Shown: positions 1 through 9,874, counted from the stretch's first letter. The stretch: 64,000 nucleotides of DNA from Isochrysis galbana (GCA_018136815.1 CM030937.1:5412632-5476631), one strand, 5' to 3'. Translations and numbers: made by a program. Notes: generated by a model not told the origin, from the letters alone.

Positions 1-715
1 GGCCATTGCGCTTGGCCGCAAACACGCCCGGCAACACAACCACACACAAGCTACTTACACCCAAACAAAGAGACGACAGCAGACACAACCAAGAGTAGGG
101 CGGTGGCAAGGCCACTGAAGGGGCAGCCCTCACCTTCGCCGCCGTCGCCATCGCCCCTCCTAGAACACCGTCTTTCACCCGAAGACCGTTGGAAGAGGCG
201 CGCACTGCGCTTCCTTACAATAATTTGTTTGAGGAAGGTTTCAGGTTTCAGGAACGCGACTTCTTACTTCTTAGAACTCCCTCCTGACTCCTGAACTCCT
301 GAATCACTCTTTCAGTCCTTGTTCCAACTTCCAACTTAACAAAAACCCTTGAGTGTAATGATTTTGTTACATACTACTGAATTAACCATGGCCATGGACA
401 TCTGATGGCTCAGCTTGAGTCTGTCCCATATTCGACGGAACGTGACCTTGGTTGGCCATCAAGGCGCCCTGCAAGACTACAATCTTGGAACGCGAGTACC
501 ACGGTGTGAATGTGAATGTGAATTCTCTTCTCTCCCGGATGATGAGAGGAGGAGGAGGAAGAAGCCCGAACGAAGAAGGAGGAACGAAACTACTTTCCAA
601 GGAACGGGGCTCGAGAACCAACGAGAGAACCAGAGGACGGACGAGCTGAGAAGGATGGACGAGCTGAGAATGGAACGGGCTGCGGGCTGCGGCGGATCTC
701 TCGGCGTTTCCCGCG
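1..715. other. Gene-free flank
   Basis: No convincing gene. Open frames here overlap one another on both strands, contain low-complexity Arg/Glu or Pro stretches and match no family I recognise. A purine-rich block lies around 540-640. Confidence 0.5.
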
Positions 716-778
716 CGCGTCCAAGCCCCCCTCCCCCCTCCCCCCCCTGCACCCCCTCCCCTCCCCTTCTCTCAGCAA
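716..778 (+). promoter_or_regulatory. Pyrimidine tract before the sulfotransferase start
   Basis: An almost pure C/T stretch, dominated by C-runs, runs up to about ten bases before the ATG at 779. The same arrangement precedes most genes in this window, so it is probably part of the core promoter or 5' UTR. The function is inferred. Confidence 0.4.
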
Positions 779-1784
779 ATGGCTGCTGGGGGCTGCTCTG
801 TCGTCGGCGGGCCGGTGGACGTGCGGACACAGCTCCTCGTCTTTGGCATGAGCCGTTCGGGCACCTCGCTCACCACCTCGATAGTCGCTTCTCTCCTGCG
901 CTCAGGCCAGCTCTCTGACCAGACCTGGCGGGGCGAGGCTGCCGCCTATCCGACAGACCGTCTCAACAAGCGCGGATACTTTGAGAGACACGACGTCGTC
1001 AATCTGAATTATAAGACCATCTATGAGGCCACTGGAGAGCCATGGATACGCTTCCCTGCCGGATTCGCTGCACACCCGACTCTCCTCAACTTCACCGACT
1101 CGGCGCAGGCGCGCACAAAGCGAGCCAACTTTGTCGCTGCGGCCAGCAAGATCCTGCGTGATATGGATAAGCACGCGCCATGGGTGTTGAAGGATGTCCG
1201 CTTTGGTCGGACACTCCCTCTCTGGTGGCCCCTGCTTCGGCAGCCTGTGTGCATCATCCCATACAGACATCCACTCGAGGTTGCCGAATCGTCCAAGCTG
1301 CACTCTGTGCGCCTATGGGAGAACTATATCACAGCGGCGCTCACCTCAACCCAGGCGCTCGGGTGCCCTACAGTGCTGATCTCATACGCGCAATGGTTAG
1401 ACCCCACATCGGCGCAGGCACAGCTCACTCGGCTGAACAACTTCTTGCGATGCGCTCAGGTATGCTCACGCCACTGCGGCTCTGCTGCTCCTCGCTTTGT
1501 ATATTCCCCGCGACTTGTTCTGCCGCTACTATGCGCCGTTGCAGGTGAAAGGTATAGGTGAGATGGCGCCGCGCGAGGTTGTGCAGCGTCTCGTCAGCAC
1601 GCAGGAGCACCACGCCACGGCCGAGAAGGCACGGGAGATATTCTTTCTTAGACGCCAATGGACGCCTAGCGCAGAGTGCTTGTGGAGCCAGCTTGAGAGT
1701 GGCGAGGCATTGTCTCCGCGCAGAAGGAGCTGTCATGCCAATGACACTGCTTCCAAGGACTCCGGGTGGTCATTGTCCGCATGA
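779..1784 (+). CDS. Sulfotransferase-like protein, two exons
   Basis: Predicted to move a sulfuryl group from PAPS to an unknown acceptor. Exon 1 is 779-1459 and exon 2 is 1545-1784. The 85-base intron opens CAG|GTATGC, closes TTGCAG, and falls between codons, giving a protein of about 306 residues. The PAPS 5'-phosphate loop is visible at residues 23-31 (GMSRSGTSL) and a 3'-phosphate-type motif at about 160-168 (PYRHPLEVA). I see no signal peptide or Golgi-type membrane anchor, unlike many carbohydrate sulfotransferases; the fold is closer to bacterial and algal stand-alone sulfotransferases. The start is chosen because it follows the pyrimidine tract and lies close to the first conserved strand. 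The last 25 or so residues have no recognisable motif and could reflect a missed final exon. The acceptor cannot be inferred. Confidence 0.75.
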
Positions 1785-2235
1785 GGGCTCGCTATTCGTC
1801 AGCTTGGAGATTTCATCATGTCGATTTTTGCGCGGTATGGATGGCATCCTGGGCCCCACCATTTGCATCACTACGATATGTACTGGTGTGCTTCATTCGC
1901 GTTCGTAGTGGCAGCAGGGGCGTGTGGCGTGGCAACTGGCCACCTACTGCCCACAGCCACAGGAATCGTGTGCTCATATAGCTTGCTCAACGAGTGATGC
2001 CTAAGAAGATTGTCGTCTACGAGGCAGCATAAAGACGCAACGTGCGTGTAGGGACGGTGACTTGCTCTGCGTCGCTTCTGTCCGCACTCTTATTTTTGTG
2101 ATACTATCGCCACGCACATGCACCCCCCTGCCCATCACCCCCCACCCCCACCCCACCCCCCCTTTCCACCAGCGCTGAGTTGGGAGCTCATTGGCAGGGA
2201 CGACCACCTACCCTAAGCGCGCAATACCACGAAAA
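1785..2235. other. Intergenic, nothing recognised
   Basis: This is the 3' flank of the sulfotransferase gene with a C-rich stretch at 2125-2170. No gene or repeat copy seen. Confidence 0.4.
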
Positions 2236-2447
2236 TAGAGGTGGGGTAGACTGGGTTGAAAAAAAACTCTTGTTGATCCGGAGGCCCAAATTTTTTATCG
2301 TGGGGGAAGATTTTCCCTCGTCTCTCCCCGCTCGAATCCGAATCCGAAACAGAGCGATGGTGTCGCATTCGCGAATCGACACTCGTTAGGCTTCTCTTCG
2401 TCGCTCGGTATTTATCGTTATAATTTGCTGCTTCCTCTCAGCTAAGT
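2236..2447 (+). repeat. Repeat K leader plus a shared 80-base block
   Basis: The first 130 bases match the leaders at 32617 and 53285. Shared features are a GGTTgAAAAAAAA run, a GATCCGGAGGCCCA block and an AATCCGAATCCGA block before GCGATGG. In the 53285 copy the same ATG opens a short coding frame; here the frame is degenerate. The block 2360-2430 occurs inverted at about 19930-20010 and centres on the palindrome ATTCGCGAAT. Confidence 0.7.
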
Positions 2448-2860
2448 TTATACTCAGCTCGCCCATGGGGGGGCACGAGCCCCCCCCTCTCTCCACTCCT
2501 CCCCTGCCATGGGGGAGGAACCACCCATGCTCCTGGCATGCCTGATGGCTTGCCAGGAGCAGACTGCCCTGCTGACCCACTCTTCCACTGGCAGGCTTGC
2601 CTGCCTCGCGCGTCCTAGCCTGTCGTGGCCAGCCCATCGCTCCAACCCCCCTCCCCCCTTGTTCGACAGGCAGACAGGTGCAGATTGGGGACCCCTGAGG
2701 CACAGGAGCGCCAGCGAGGGAGAGGCAGGGGAGGCCAGGGCCCAACCCCAGCCTCCTCTGCCCCCTGAGCTGGCCTCCATGAGCCTCCAGGGTCGCCAAT
2801 GGGCAGCTGCAGGCCTGCCGCAGGCGCGCCATCGCGCGTGCCGCAGGAGAGGAGAGAGAA
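2448..2860 (+). repeat. Repeat A copy 1
   Basis: A GC-rich dispersed repeat starting at CTAAGTTTATAC and ending near GCGTGCCGCAGGAGAGG. It is about 90% identical by eye to 8899-9320. Related but diverged copies lie in the other orientation at 33345, 47690 and 58080. It ends directly against the T-run tail of a LINE-1 copy. No coding capacity is conserved between copies. Confidence 0.75.
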
Positions 2861-3421
2861 AAAAAAACCTTTTAATATTCTCGCCTCGCACGTGGCAATG
2901 GGTCGCATATCCGTAGCCACGCCCATACCCCTTCCTCTCCCTCACTTCCCGCCTTGCGGCAACTCCCCTTGTGCTCTACTTAGGGGCCCGGGTCCTGCGG
3001 GGTTCACGGGTTGGGCGGAGTGCGCCTGCCCTCAGCGGTGCGTACACGCCTTCCTCCTGCGCCGCTGAGTGACATGCATATCCTAGATGTTTTTCGGTCT
3101 GCGTCGTCGTCTATGTCGCGTATTGTTGCTCGTGCCATGGCTGCTGTCAGTCCCGTGTCCTTGTCTCCGATTATATAGGAATGTTTCGCTGCTTTAGGCG
3201 AGCCTCTCGGCAAGGTCAAGCGCCTGTGCCACGAGGCTGAAGCTCTCGCCCAGTTGTAGTCTACCTTTCTCATTCACAATAAACGCGGGGGCGCTGTGCT
3301 CGGTCGGTTTTTTGAGTTTTGGTTTCCTTCCTTGGGCGGCCTTGGCCGGGGGCCTGCGAGGGGGGAGATGTGGATGGAGGGGTGCATAGGTGTATGTATC
3401 TGTGACAACAGCACGCGCCAA
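2861..3421 (-). mobile_element. LINE-1 family fragment, 5'-truncated
   Basis: Sense is the minus strand. The last part of the ORF lies at 3194-3421 and ends with the same Leu-Ala-Glu-Arg-Leu-Ala stop as the longer copy at 15780, with a shared KAAQGRKPKLK-type motif upstream. The 3' UTR (2861-3193) matches 15440-15779 and contains complementary GTGGC/GTAGCCAC arms. It ends in AATATTAAAAGG followed by a T-run. Only about 75 codons of the ORF remain. Confidence 0.7.
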
Positions 3422-3508
3422 GGTGTACGGGCAGGTGCGCTGAGGGCTGTCGTGTTAGTACCGGGCTAGTGAGAGTAGTGGTACTGGTGCTCAGTTAGAT
3501 TATTATCT
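3359..3508 (+). repeat. Repeat C copy 1
   Basis: About 150 bases that recur at 12048-12198 in the same orientation and at 45855-46000 inverted. A typical shared stretch is GTGTACGGGCAGGTGCGCTG followed by AGGGCTGTCGTGTT. It overlaps the 5' break of the LINE-1 fragment. No coding capacity seen. Confidence 0.7.
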
Positions 3509-3675
3509 CTCGAAGAGAAGGGAAGTTTCCCACCTTTCTTCCTCCTAGGCGCCTCGCAAAAAGGTTTAATTCGCTATCTTCTCCGCGTTTCTCTGAGGTG
3601 GATCCATTCCACCCCGCAGCGCATGTCCGATACGATCTCTGCCGCGGCTCAATTTCGCCGTCGCTTAATAAAAAA

Positions 3676-3790
3676 AATTTCCAACTGGGAAGATGCGCAC
3701 CTGCACTGAGCCGCTGGCCGATGCCGCACGCCGACGCAGGTGAAGACGCTGGTGAAGATGTCCCTGCAGGCCCTGCAGAGACCCCGGCAG
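3676..3790 (+). repeat. Dispersed repeat shared with 45748-45855
   Basis: The block around CACTGAGCCGCTGGCCGATG and the following GACGCAGGTGAAGAC units is nearly identical at both sites in the same orientation, ending in AGAGACCCCGGCAGA. Its class is unknown. Confidence 0.7.
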
Positions 3791-4195
3791 AGCCCGGGGG
3801 CGGGCGGGCGGCGGGCGGGTCATCTGAGCGCCCCGGCTTGCATTAATGGTCATGTCTGGGGCCTAGGCTCCTTCAGACGGCGAAGGGGTAGCGTTGCGCA
3901 CTCCCGGGGTTGCTGGAGTGCTGCAGCGACAAACTGCGAGGATGCTGCTGAGGCCGTAGAGGTCGCCAGTCGAGCGCCCGAAGTCAGTGGTGTCGCAGAT
4001 TTGGCAACCAGTGGTGAGTCAGGCGCTCTCCGGCTGGGCTCCTTCAGAAGGCGAAGGCTTAGCGTCACGCATTCCCAGTGTTGCGCGAGTGGTGCAGCTT
4101 GCGAGAGTGCTGCAGCGACGAACGGCCCGGATGCTGCCGGGGCAGCAGAGGTACCATGCCAGGTGGCAAGAGTCTTCGCGGTATCGCCCGCATAG
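3740..4195 (+). CDS. Hypothetical protein with an internal duplication (doubtful)
   Basis: I do not recognise this reading frame. It contains two diverged copies of a 95-110 base DNA unit (about 3869-3962 and 4039-4151) that both read LGSFRRRR..SV.HS followed by an Ala-rich AAATN segment. The opposite strand (3850-4275) is also open and also duplicated, so the coding strand, and whether there is a gene at all, cannot be settled by eye. The frame begins inside a dispersed repeat, which argues against a conserved gene. Confidence 0.15.
   Translation: MKTLVKMSLQALQRPRQSPGAGGRRAGHLSAPACINGHVWGLGSFRRRRGSVAHSRGCWSAAATNCEDAAEAVEVASRAPEVSGVADLATSGESGALRLGSFRRRRLSVTHSQCCASGAACESAAATNGPDAAGAAEVPCQVARVFAVSPA
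3869..4151. repeat. Two-copy direct repeat, spacing about 170 bases
   Basis: Both units start CTCCTTCAGA.GGCGAAGG and share GTGCTGCAGCGAC and GATGCTGC blocks. They differ by substitutions and a small insertion, so the duplication is not recent. Confidence 0.7.
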
Positions 4196-4599
4196 TCTGC
4201 ACAAGTCCAAGTCCGTGTACGTTCACTAGGTTTACAACGCTCAACACTCGTGAGGGGCCTATCTCCGCCGGGCACCCATAGCCTAGTTAGTGCGTATACG
4301 CACGGCTGCCTACGATAGAAAACTCAAACTCAAAAATCCACCAGAATTCAGCACTCACAGCACCTCCATCTTCACAGAAGACAAATAGGGCAAGCTGAAA
4401 ATGAATACCAACTACCAACTTCGAGTTCGTGGTTCGTGGCGCAGGCGCAGGCACTAGCACTAGACCTCAAAGCGAAACTTGCCTAAACCTAAAACGGGAC
4501 GACAAATGCGACGATGAATGAGACATGAGACCCTCTCACGACGGAATCGATAACTAACCTCACCTCAGACTACCCGACACCGCCGAAACGACCGTGACA

Positions 4600-4830
4600 C
4601 CATCAACAAACGCGGGCCACCCGGAGGCACAGGAGGAAGGCGGGAACCTCACCACCGGGGGCAGGCGCACCCAGCCCGGCCCCACCACATGAGCCTTTAA
4701 ATAGAGCACAAGGGGAGATGCTGCGAGGCGGGAAGTGTGAGCGGGAAAGGAGAGGAGACGGGCGTGGCTGCAGAGTGACACCGCAATGCCGCGCGAGGCG
4801 AAAATATTAAAAGGTTTTTAATTAAAGTAA
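4600..4830 (+). mobile_element. LINE-1 3' UTR fragment
   Basis: A tail-only copy in plus orientation. It keeps the GGCACAGGAGGAAG block, the GCGGGAAG/GGAGAGGA block, GGGCGTGGCT and the terminus ATATTAAAAGGTTTTT. No ORF remains, which is typical of a strongly 5'-truncated retroelement. Confidence 0.65.
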
Positions 4831-5396
4831 ATAACGGATACAACATTTAAAAAAACGAGTGACCGCGCAACATGTTGCAGGCTAGCACTCTCAAACCCTT
4901 AAAACACGACACGCCAACGCTGAGAGGATATGTGGGACGTAGGACAAGGGGTAGGAGGGCCGTACGGTGCTCCCCCGATGGATACGGGTCCAGATGCGAC
5001 CATGCGGATGGCGCTTGAAAAAGTGGGCCTCGCACTGCAAGGCGCTCCGCTTCAGGTACGCATTGGAGCTCCACGTTCAAATTTGAAGGTGTGGTCCACA
5101 GCGGGGAGAGGGAACGGCTTACAGGCAGGGCTTACGGGCAAAGGGATCAGGCAAACTAAGGGCACTTGGGATACATCAACAACAAAGACGGTTAGTGGTC
5201 ATCGTTGACACGAGGCCTCCATTCAGAGACGCGTGATCAGGTGAGAAAAGTGACGAGACGGCGGCTTGTCAACAGTAGCAGACATGGTGAGTCGAGAAGT
5301 GTTATCAATAGCTTCAGGAGCATGCTGGAACGAGGCGATGAAGCGGACGCAGGAGCCTGGATCGTCAGCGCAAGAAAATTTTCTGGCTGCGATTGC
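4831..5396. other. Intergenic, nothing recognised
   Basis: 3' flank of the homeobox gene. Short frames on both strands match nothing I know. Confidence 0.4.
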
Positions 5397-6557
5397 TCAC
5401 TGCGAGCGCATGCGCTCGTCGAGCTCGTATCGGGCATCTGTGTTGCAGCGCATCCCCATCATCGCCGTGGCAGCGATGTCCTCGTTCTCAGGGGCCATCC
5501 TTGTCGCGGGCATGAAGTATGCCGAGGCGGGTGCGCGAGCCATGCCCAAGCCATCGACGCCGAGTCGGGCGGGCGGTATGCTGTTCGAAGGCTGAGGCGA
5601 TGACCAAGGAACTTGAAGACCAGGTGTCTCGAGCGGCTGCTGTGGTGGCATGTGGCCCTGCATTGCAAGCATCTGTGCGATGTGTGGAGGCATCTGACCT
5701 GGCATCATTTGGAGCATTGGATGTGGCGGCATCGTGGAAGTCGAATTCATCATGGGCTGCGTCGACGTCATCATTGACGCCGGTTGCTGTTGCCCAAGCT
5801 GTTGTGGCTGCAAAATGGAGGGTTGCTGCTGTACCATGGGGACTTGATATGGCACATGAGGCATTGATCCAGATAGATGACTCGCGTACATCTGGCTGGT
5901 GAACTGCGGCATGTTCATCAGCGGCGAGCCGGACAGCATTTGCCCAGGAACGAACATATTGGGCGGAGACTGGCTGGGGAGAAACATTTGTCCTGGCATC
6001 ATCGGGCCCGAGTGCATAGGTCTGGCCGGAGGACATCCAGCACTCAAGGAGTTTAAGGCGCCCCTCGCCTCCTTCATACGCCGGAGCTGCTCGAGGATGG
6101 CCTCGGCATTGGTTGTGTTAGTCTCGGAGCTCTTGCTGTCGGCGTCGGCAGGCGCTGCTTGAGCCGCCTTGAGGGCCCGAGAATCTCTCTGGCGACGGTT
6201 TTGGAACCAGAACTGCACCTGGCGCGGCTCAACCTCAAAGTCCTCTGCAAGACGGCGGTGCATCTCCGATGAGGGGAAGCGCTCCATTTGGTAGATCTGC
6301 TCGAGGATGAGCTTGGCCTTCTTGGAGATGGCCCAACGGGGCGAGTGGGTTGTCTTTCCGATCTTGCCCGACGCTGTGTGATGGCTCTTGGGCTCCATAA
6401 ACTCGTCTGGGTAGGGATCATGGGTCGACTCTCCCGCCTGCGAATGCTGGTCGTTGGAGGAGGAGTCATCGTGGAGAGAGGGCGGGGCGGGCGCAGTGCC
6501 GGCCAGGTCAACGACGTTCTTCATCTGTGGTGCTTGCGTCTGCTGGGTGGCCTCCAT
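5397..6557 (-). CDS. Homeodomain transcription factor
   Basis: Predicted nuclear DNA-binding protein of 386 residues when started at the ATG at 6557; no intron is needed. The homeodomain covers about residues 74-128: helix 2 lies near SSEMHRRLAEDF and recognition helix 3 reads VQFWFQNRRQRD, with the invariant Trp, Phe, Asn and Arg of the fold. It is a typical-length domain without a three-residue TALE insertion. After it comes a basic/acidic linker and a Met/Pro/Gln-rich tail of roughly 200 residues (repeated MMPGQM-like units), probably a disordered activation region. The frame stays open upstream to 6815, but that extension is Pro/Ser low complexity read through the pyrimidine tract, so I reject it. 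The target genes cannot be inferred. Confidence 0.85.
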   Translation of the reverse strand: MEATQQTQAPQMKNVVDLAGTAPAPPSLHDDSSSNDQHSQAGESTHDPYPDEFMEPKSHHTASGKIGKTTHSPRWAISKKAKLILEQIYQMERFPSSEMHRRLAEDFEVEPRQVQFWFQNRRQRDSRALKAAQAAPADADSKSSETNTTNAEAILEQLRRMKEARGALNSLSAGCPPARPMHSGPMMPGQMFLPSQSPPNMFVPGQMLSGSPLMNMPQFTSQMYASHLSGSMPHVPYQVPMVQQQPSILQPQQLGQQQPASMMTSTQPMMNSTSTMPPHPMLQMMPGQMPPHIAQMLAMQGHMPPQQPLETPGLQVPWSSPQPSNSIPPARLGVDGLGMARAPASAYFMPATRMAPENEDIAATAMMGMRCNTDARYELDERMRSQ

Positions 6558-6589
6558 GACCCCTTGCTCCGGGGTGTGGGGCGGCTTGG

Positions 6590-6720
6590 CGGCGGGAGAG
6601 GGGGAAAGAGGGGGGAGGGGGGAGGGGGAAGGGGGGCGAGGGGGAGGGGAGGATAGGGAGGGGGAGGGGAGAGGAAGCGTGGAGGTGGAGGAAGAGGGGG
6701 GGGGGCGGTGGAGGAAGAGA
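6590..6720 (-). promoter_or_regulatory. Pyrimidine tract before the homeobox gene
   Basis: On the minus strand this is an almost pure C/T stretch directly upstream of the chosen start. It gives the spurious Pro/Ser-rich extension. Confidence 0.4.
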
Positions 6721-6899
6721 GAGGGGCCGAGACTGAAGAAAGCTGGCCTTTTCATCAGGTGCCGAGGGCTCGCGGACTTGGGAATCGCAGCCCGCGCGGG
6801 ATGGGTGGGACCCAAGGGGAAGATCGCAGGGGATGTTAGGGGCGCGCAGCGTGGGGGGGGGAAGCGCGCGGGGGGGGGGTGGCGGCCGCAGGCGTGGGA

Positions 6900-7989
6900 T
6901 GGGGCGATGAGCTTGCATCTCGGAGTACGACCCGCTCGACTTCTCCAAGCCGGAAGAGATCTCTCACGAGACGGGATCGGCGGACACCGGCGCCACCTCT
7001 AAGGTGCCTTCGAGAATGTTGGAAGATCGTGGATCCTTCGCAGTTCGTCGTTCAGCTCCGATGGTTCTCGCGGGGCATTCGAATCCCAAAGCTTCGCAGT
7101 GCATCAACGCTGACGCATCTCGAATTCCTCCGGACAGCATCGGACGCTGCGTCACTCTTCCCCACACGGCGGGCCCAACCATGTGATACTGGGAGGGGAA
7201 GGGAGATCCGACGAAGAGTAAAGTGTAAACGCGCCACGGCCCCCCAATGAGCTCTTCCGCCCCTCATCGGAGATGCAGATCGTTTCCCAGCCAGCCTCGA
7301 TCTCGACGCGCAGATCGTTGATGAACTCTGCGAGAAAACCCGTGAGAATCTTCTGGATCCATCCCAATTTCCCGTACTGACTCGAGGTGCGCCAAGGTAT
7401 TCCCGTCACTCTACCGAGCTGGTTTTCTTTTGCGCCGCACCGCCGTCGCGGTCCTTCCTCCTCGGCCCACCGCAGACGAGTGGCGAAGGGGGCAGCACCC
7501 TCAACTTCTCAACGCAGTCCAGCTTAGAAAGGGCCTATCTACGGCCGCTTGGGCTTGGCCAGATTTTCGTCTTGGACCCACCCAATTTTCGTTGTTCGTT
7601 GCGAAATTTCGCTCGCCTCGGCCCAAATTTCGCTACGGCTCGACCCAAATCCCAAATTTCGTGGAAATTTCGCTTAAAATTCGAAATTTCGCACAGACCA
7701 GCGGCAAGAGCGTTTGCGCGCTGCGCGCATAAATAATATTTATTTTAAATAAGGCATAGATAGATGATAATGATACATACCTATATGTGGGTTGTCTGGA
7801 AGAACTGAACTTTTGTCGGGTTCGGGAGACGTAGTAATGTGAGCGTTTAAAATAAAACTCGACTATAGTACTCCTTAGGATTGTGATCAAGATTGTAGTT
7901 GTGCGCGGACCGCTCTACAAAACTACTTGCAATAGGTGTGAGGTGTACTCTTTACTATAAAACTACTCGCGTTCGTCGTCATGTCATTA
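6900..7989. other. Intergenic, no gene recognised
   Basis: Short open frames on the minus strand (7152-7409) read as plausible protein but are interrupted and match nothing I know. The stretch 7735-7990 is AT-rich. Confidence 0.35.
7585..7700. repeat. Cluster of the motif AAATTTCG
   Basis: Five copies of AAATTTCG in about 110 bases, two or three extended to the perfect palindrome CGAAATTTCG. Spacing is irregular, so this is a motif cluster rather than a clean tandem array. Confidence 0.7.
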
Positions 7990-8532
7990 CAACAACTAAC
8001 TTTATAGTTAGACGCGATGGAGCGCGCTGGCGTGACTCCCCTCTCTCCCGGGCCCCCCGTCGAGGGCGGCCCCCCTGCCCTCATGGACCAGTCGCTGGCG
8101 AAGCGACCGCGCCCACCCTCAGAGGCCGAGCAGGTGCGTGCGACCCGCGTCGCACCACACGGCCCGTGGCCCTGGCCACACCACCCACAGCAGCCATGCT
8201 GGCCTCCCCCATGGGAGGCAGCAGGTTGCAGGCCACAGAGGAACAGCATCATGCGGACAAGACCGACGCTCCAATGGGCATGCCTTATGGCAGAGGCCCC
8301 TCTCACCCTGGCCAGGGCCGCGCCGCCTCGGCGGCGCGGCTCAAGGCTGGGTGGCCCTCATGGGCACCACACATTGACAAACACCAACACCTCATATGCG
8401 CATACACAACTCTGTCCTCTGTCCACACAGAGAGAGACTGACAGGCACGACGCCCAGACGACACGCACGAAGAGGGTGCAACTCGAGGTTCCCTTTTTTT
8501 GTCACACCCCTTCCGGCTATTTAGGTATATAA
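7990..8532 (+). mobile_element. Repeat G copy 1 with small ORF
   Basis: It matches 58990-59410 (minus) and, in its second half, 19070-19260 (minus). After TTTATAGTTAGACGCG an ATG at 8017 opens a frame of 171 codons beginning MERAGV. The copy near 59366 begins MERTGA, and both share QSLAK.PRPP.EAEQV.ATR at about residues 25-45. A GC hairpin (arms CCGCGCCGCC and its complement, 8318-8339) lies inside. The ORF resembles a proline-rich, ORF1-type protein of a retroelement; this is an inference from its repetition and lack of any known domain. Confidence 0.5.
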
Positions 8533-8569
8533 TTACTACTGACCCCTAACTTCGCCCCTAACTCGGGGG

Positions 8570-9698
8570 CCCAGATGGGACAATATGCTTCTAATAGGTT
8601 CTATTAAGAGGTCAAGAGGTCTACCAAACCTGTTACCTGTTAATAGGTAATAGGTAAAAGAAAACCTGTCGAATATTCTCACCTCGCGCGTGGCTAAAGG
8701 CACCGCTATCGTAGCCACGCCCAGATCATCTCAGATCCCTTCCTCTCCCTAGTGACTAAGCTCAGAAGTCAGAAACCAATCGTATTCATATTATAAATCA
8801 TACTGATAGATCTATAATATTATTAAAATGAGTTTATTTTGACCTGTTACGGACCTATTGCGACCTGTTAACATGTCCTCTTAATAGGAAGAGGCCCCAA
8901 CTAAGTTTATACTTGGTTCGCCCATGGGGGGGCACGAGCCCCCCCCTCTCTCCACTCCTCCCCTGCCGTGGGGGAGGAACCACCCATCCTCCTGGCATGC
9001 CTGATGGCTTGCTAGGAGGCCACTGCCCTGCTGACCCACTCTCCCACTGGCAGGCACGCCTGGTTCGCTCGTCCTGGCCCCTCGCGGCCAGCCCATCGCT
9101 CCAACCCCCTTCCCCCCCTGGTCGACAGGCAGACAGGTGCAGAGTGGGGGCCCCTGAGGCCCAGGAGCGCCAGCGAGGGAGAGGCAGGGGAGACCAGGGC
9201 CCAGTCCCAGCCTCCTCTGCCCCCAGAGCTGGCCTCCAGGAGCCTCCAGGGGTCGCCAGGGGCAGCTGCAGGCCTGCCGCAGGCGCGCCATCGCGCGTGC
9301 CGCAGGAGAGGGGAGAGAGAGCGCGGAGAAGGGGGTGGGCGGAGCGAGAGCTCCGCTCACCGAAAAATAGGTAAGTCCCGCACCTGTTTACAGGATAAGT
9401 CGGGGCTGAGACCGCCGCCCACTCGGAGACACAGGAGGAAGGGGGGGAAAGATCACCGGGGGGAGGCGCGGGCCACCGGACCATATCTAAGCCCTTCACC
9501 CCTATCCCCCTAGTAGTGCACGGGGGGAGTCGCCTTATGGCGGGGGGTGAAGGGCCGGGGGAGTGGGGGTGTAGAAAGTTTTCCTACGTGAGTAGAAAGT
9601 AGAGGGTCCACGGCCGCGTGTGCGGTGAGACTATTAAAAGGATTAATAGGAAGAGGCCCCCAAAACCTGTTGACCTTGTACCTGTTGTCCCATCCGGG
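8570..9698. mobile_element. Mutator-like inverted-repeat element, copy 1, carrying a nested insert
   Basis: The left end is CCCAGATGGGACAA and the right end is its complement with one mismatch. Directly flanking 8-base repeats CTCGGGGG sit at 8562-8569 and 9699-9706. Without the insert at 8899-9642 the element is about 385 bases and matches 63393-63780 along its length. It has no transposase frame. The inside is rich in ACCTGTTA/ACCTATT motifs and includes a stretch similar to the LINE-1 3' UTR (8655-8755). An 8-base duplication fits Mutator-like elements (known range 8-11). Confidence 0.8.
8899..9642 (+). mobile_element. Nested composite retroposon inside the inverted-repeat element
   Basis: Flanked by the exact 18-base duplication TTAATAGGAAGAGGCCCC (8881-8898 and 9643-9660); the uninterrupted sequence is present once at 63726. 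The first 420 bases are repeat A; the last 240 match the LINE-1 3' UTR and end ACTATTAAAAGGA. It therefore looks like a non-autonomous retroposon that took a LINE-1 tail and was copied in by LINE-1 enzymes. No coding capacity. Confidence 0.75.
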
Positions 9699-9874
9699 CT
9701 CGGGGGTTGACCGCGCGCAAAGCGCAAACAAACATAAACACGGGAACCCATCAAGCGGAAGACGTCTTGTGTTTCGTTTGTGCCTCCCGTTTCAATGTCG
9801 CCTCCGCTTCGAAGCTCAGTTGCATTTTCTCCGTCTTATAAAAGCGAATATACTTTGTCTTCCACAGTGCCATA

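Noticed and set aside
415-918. 167-codon frame before the sulfotransferase
   Set aside because: Arg/Glu/Pro low complexity and overlapping the real start; no family resemblance.
6558-6815. N-terminal extension of the homeodomain protein
   Set aside because: Polypyrimidine-derived Pro/Ser sequence; the ATG at 6557 begins normal protein.
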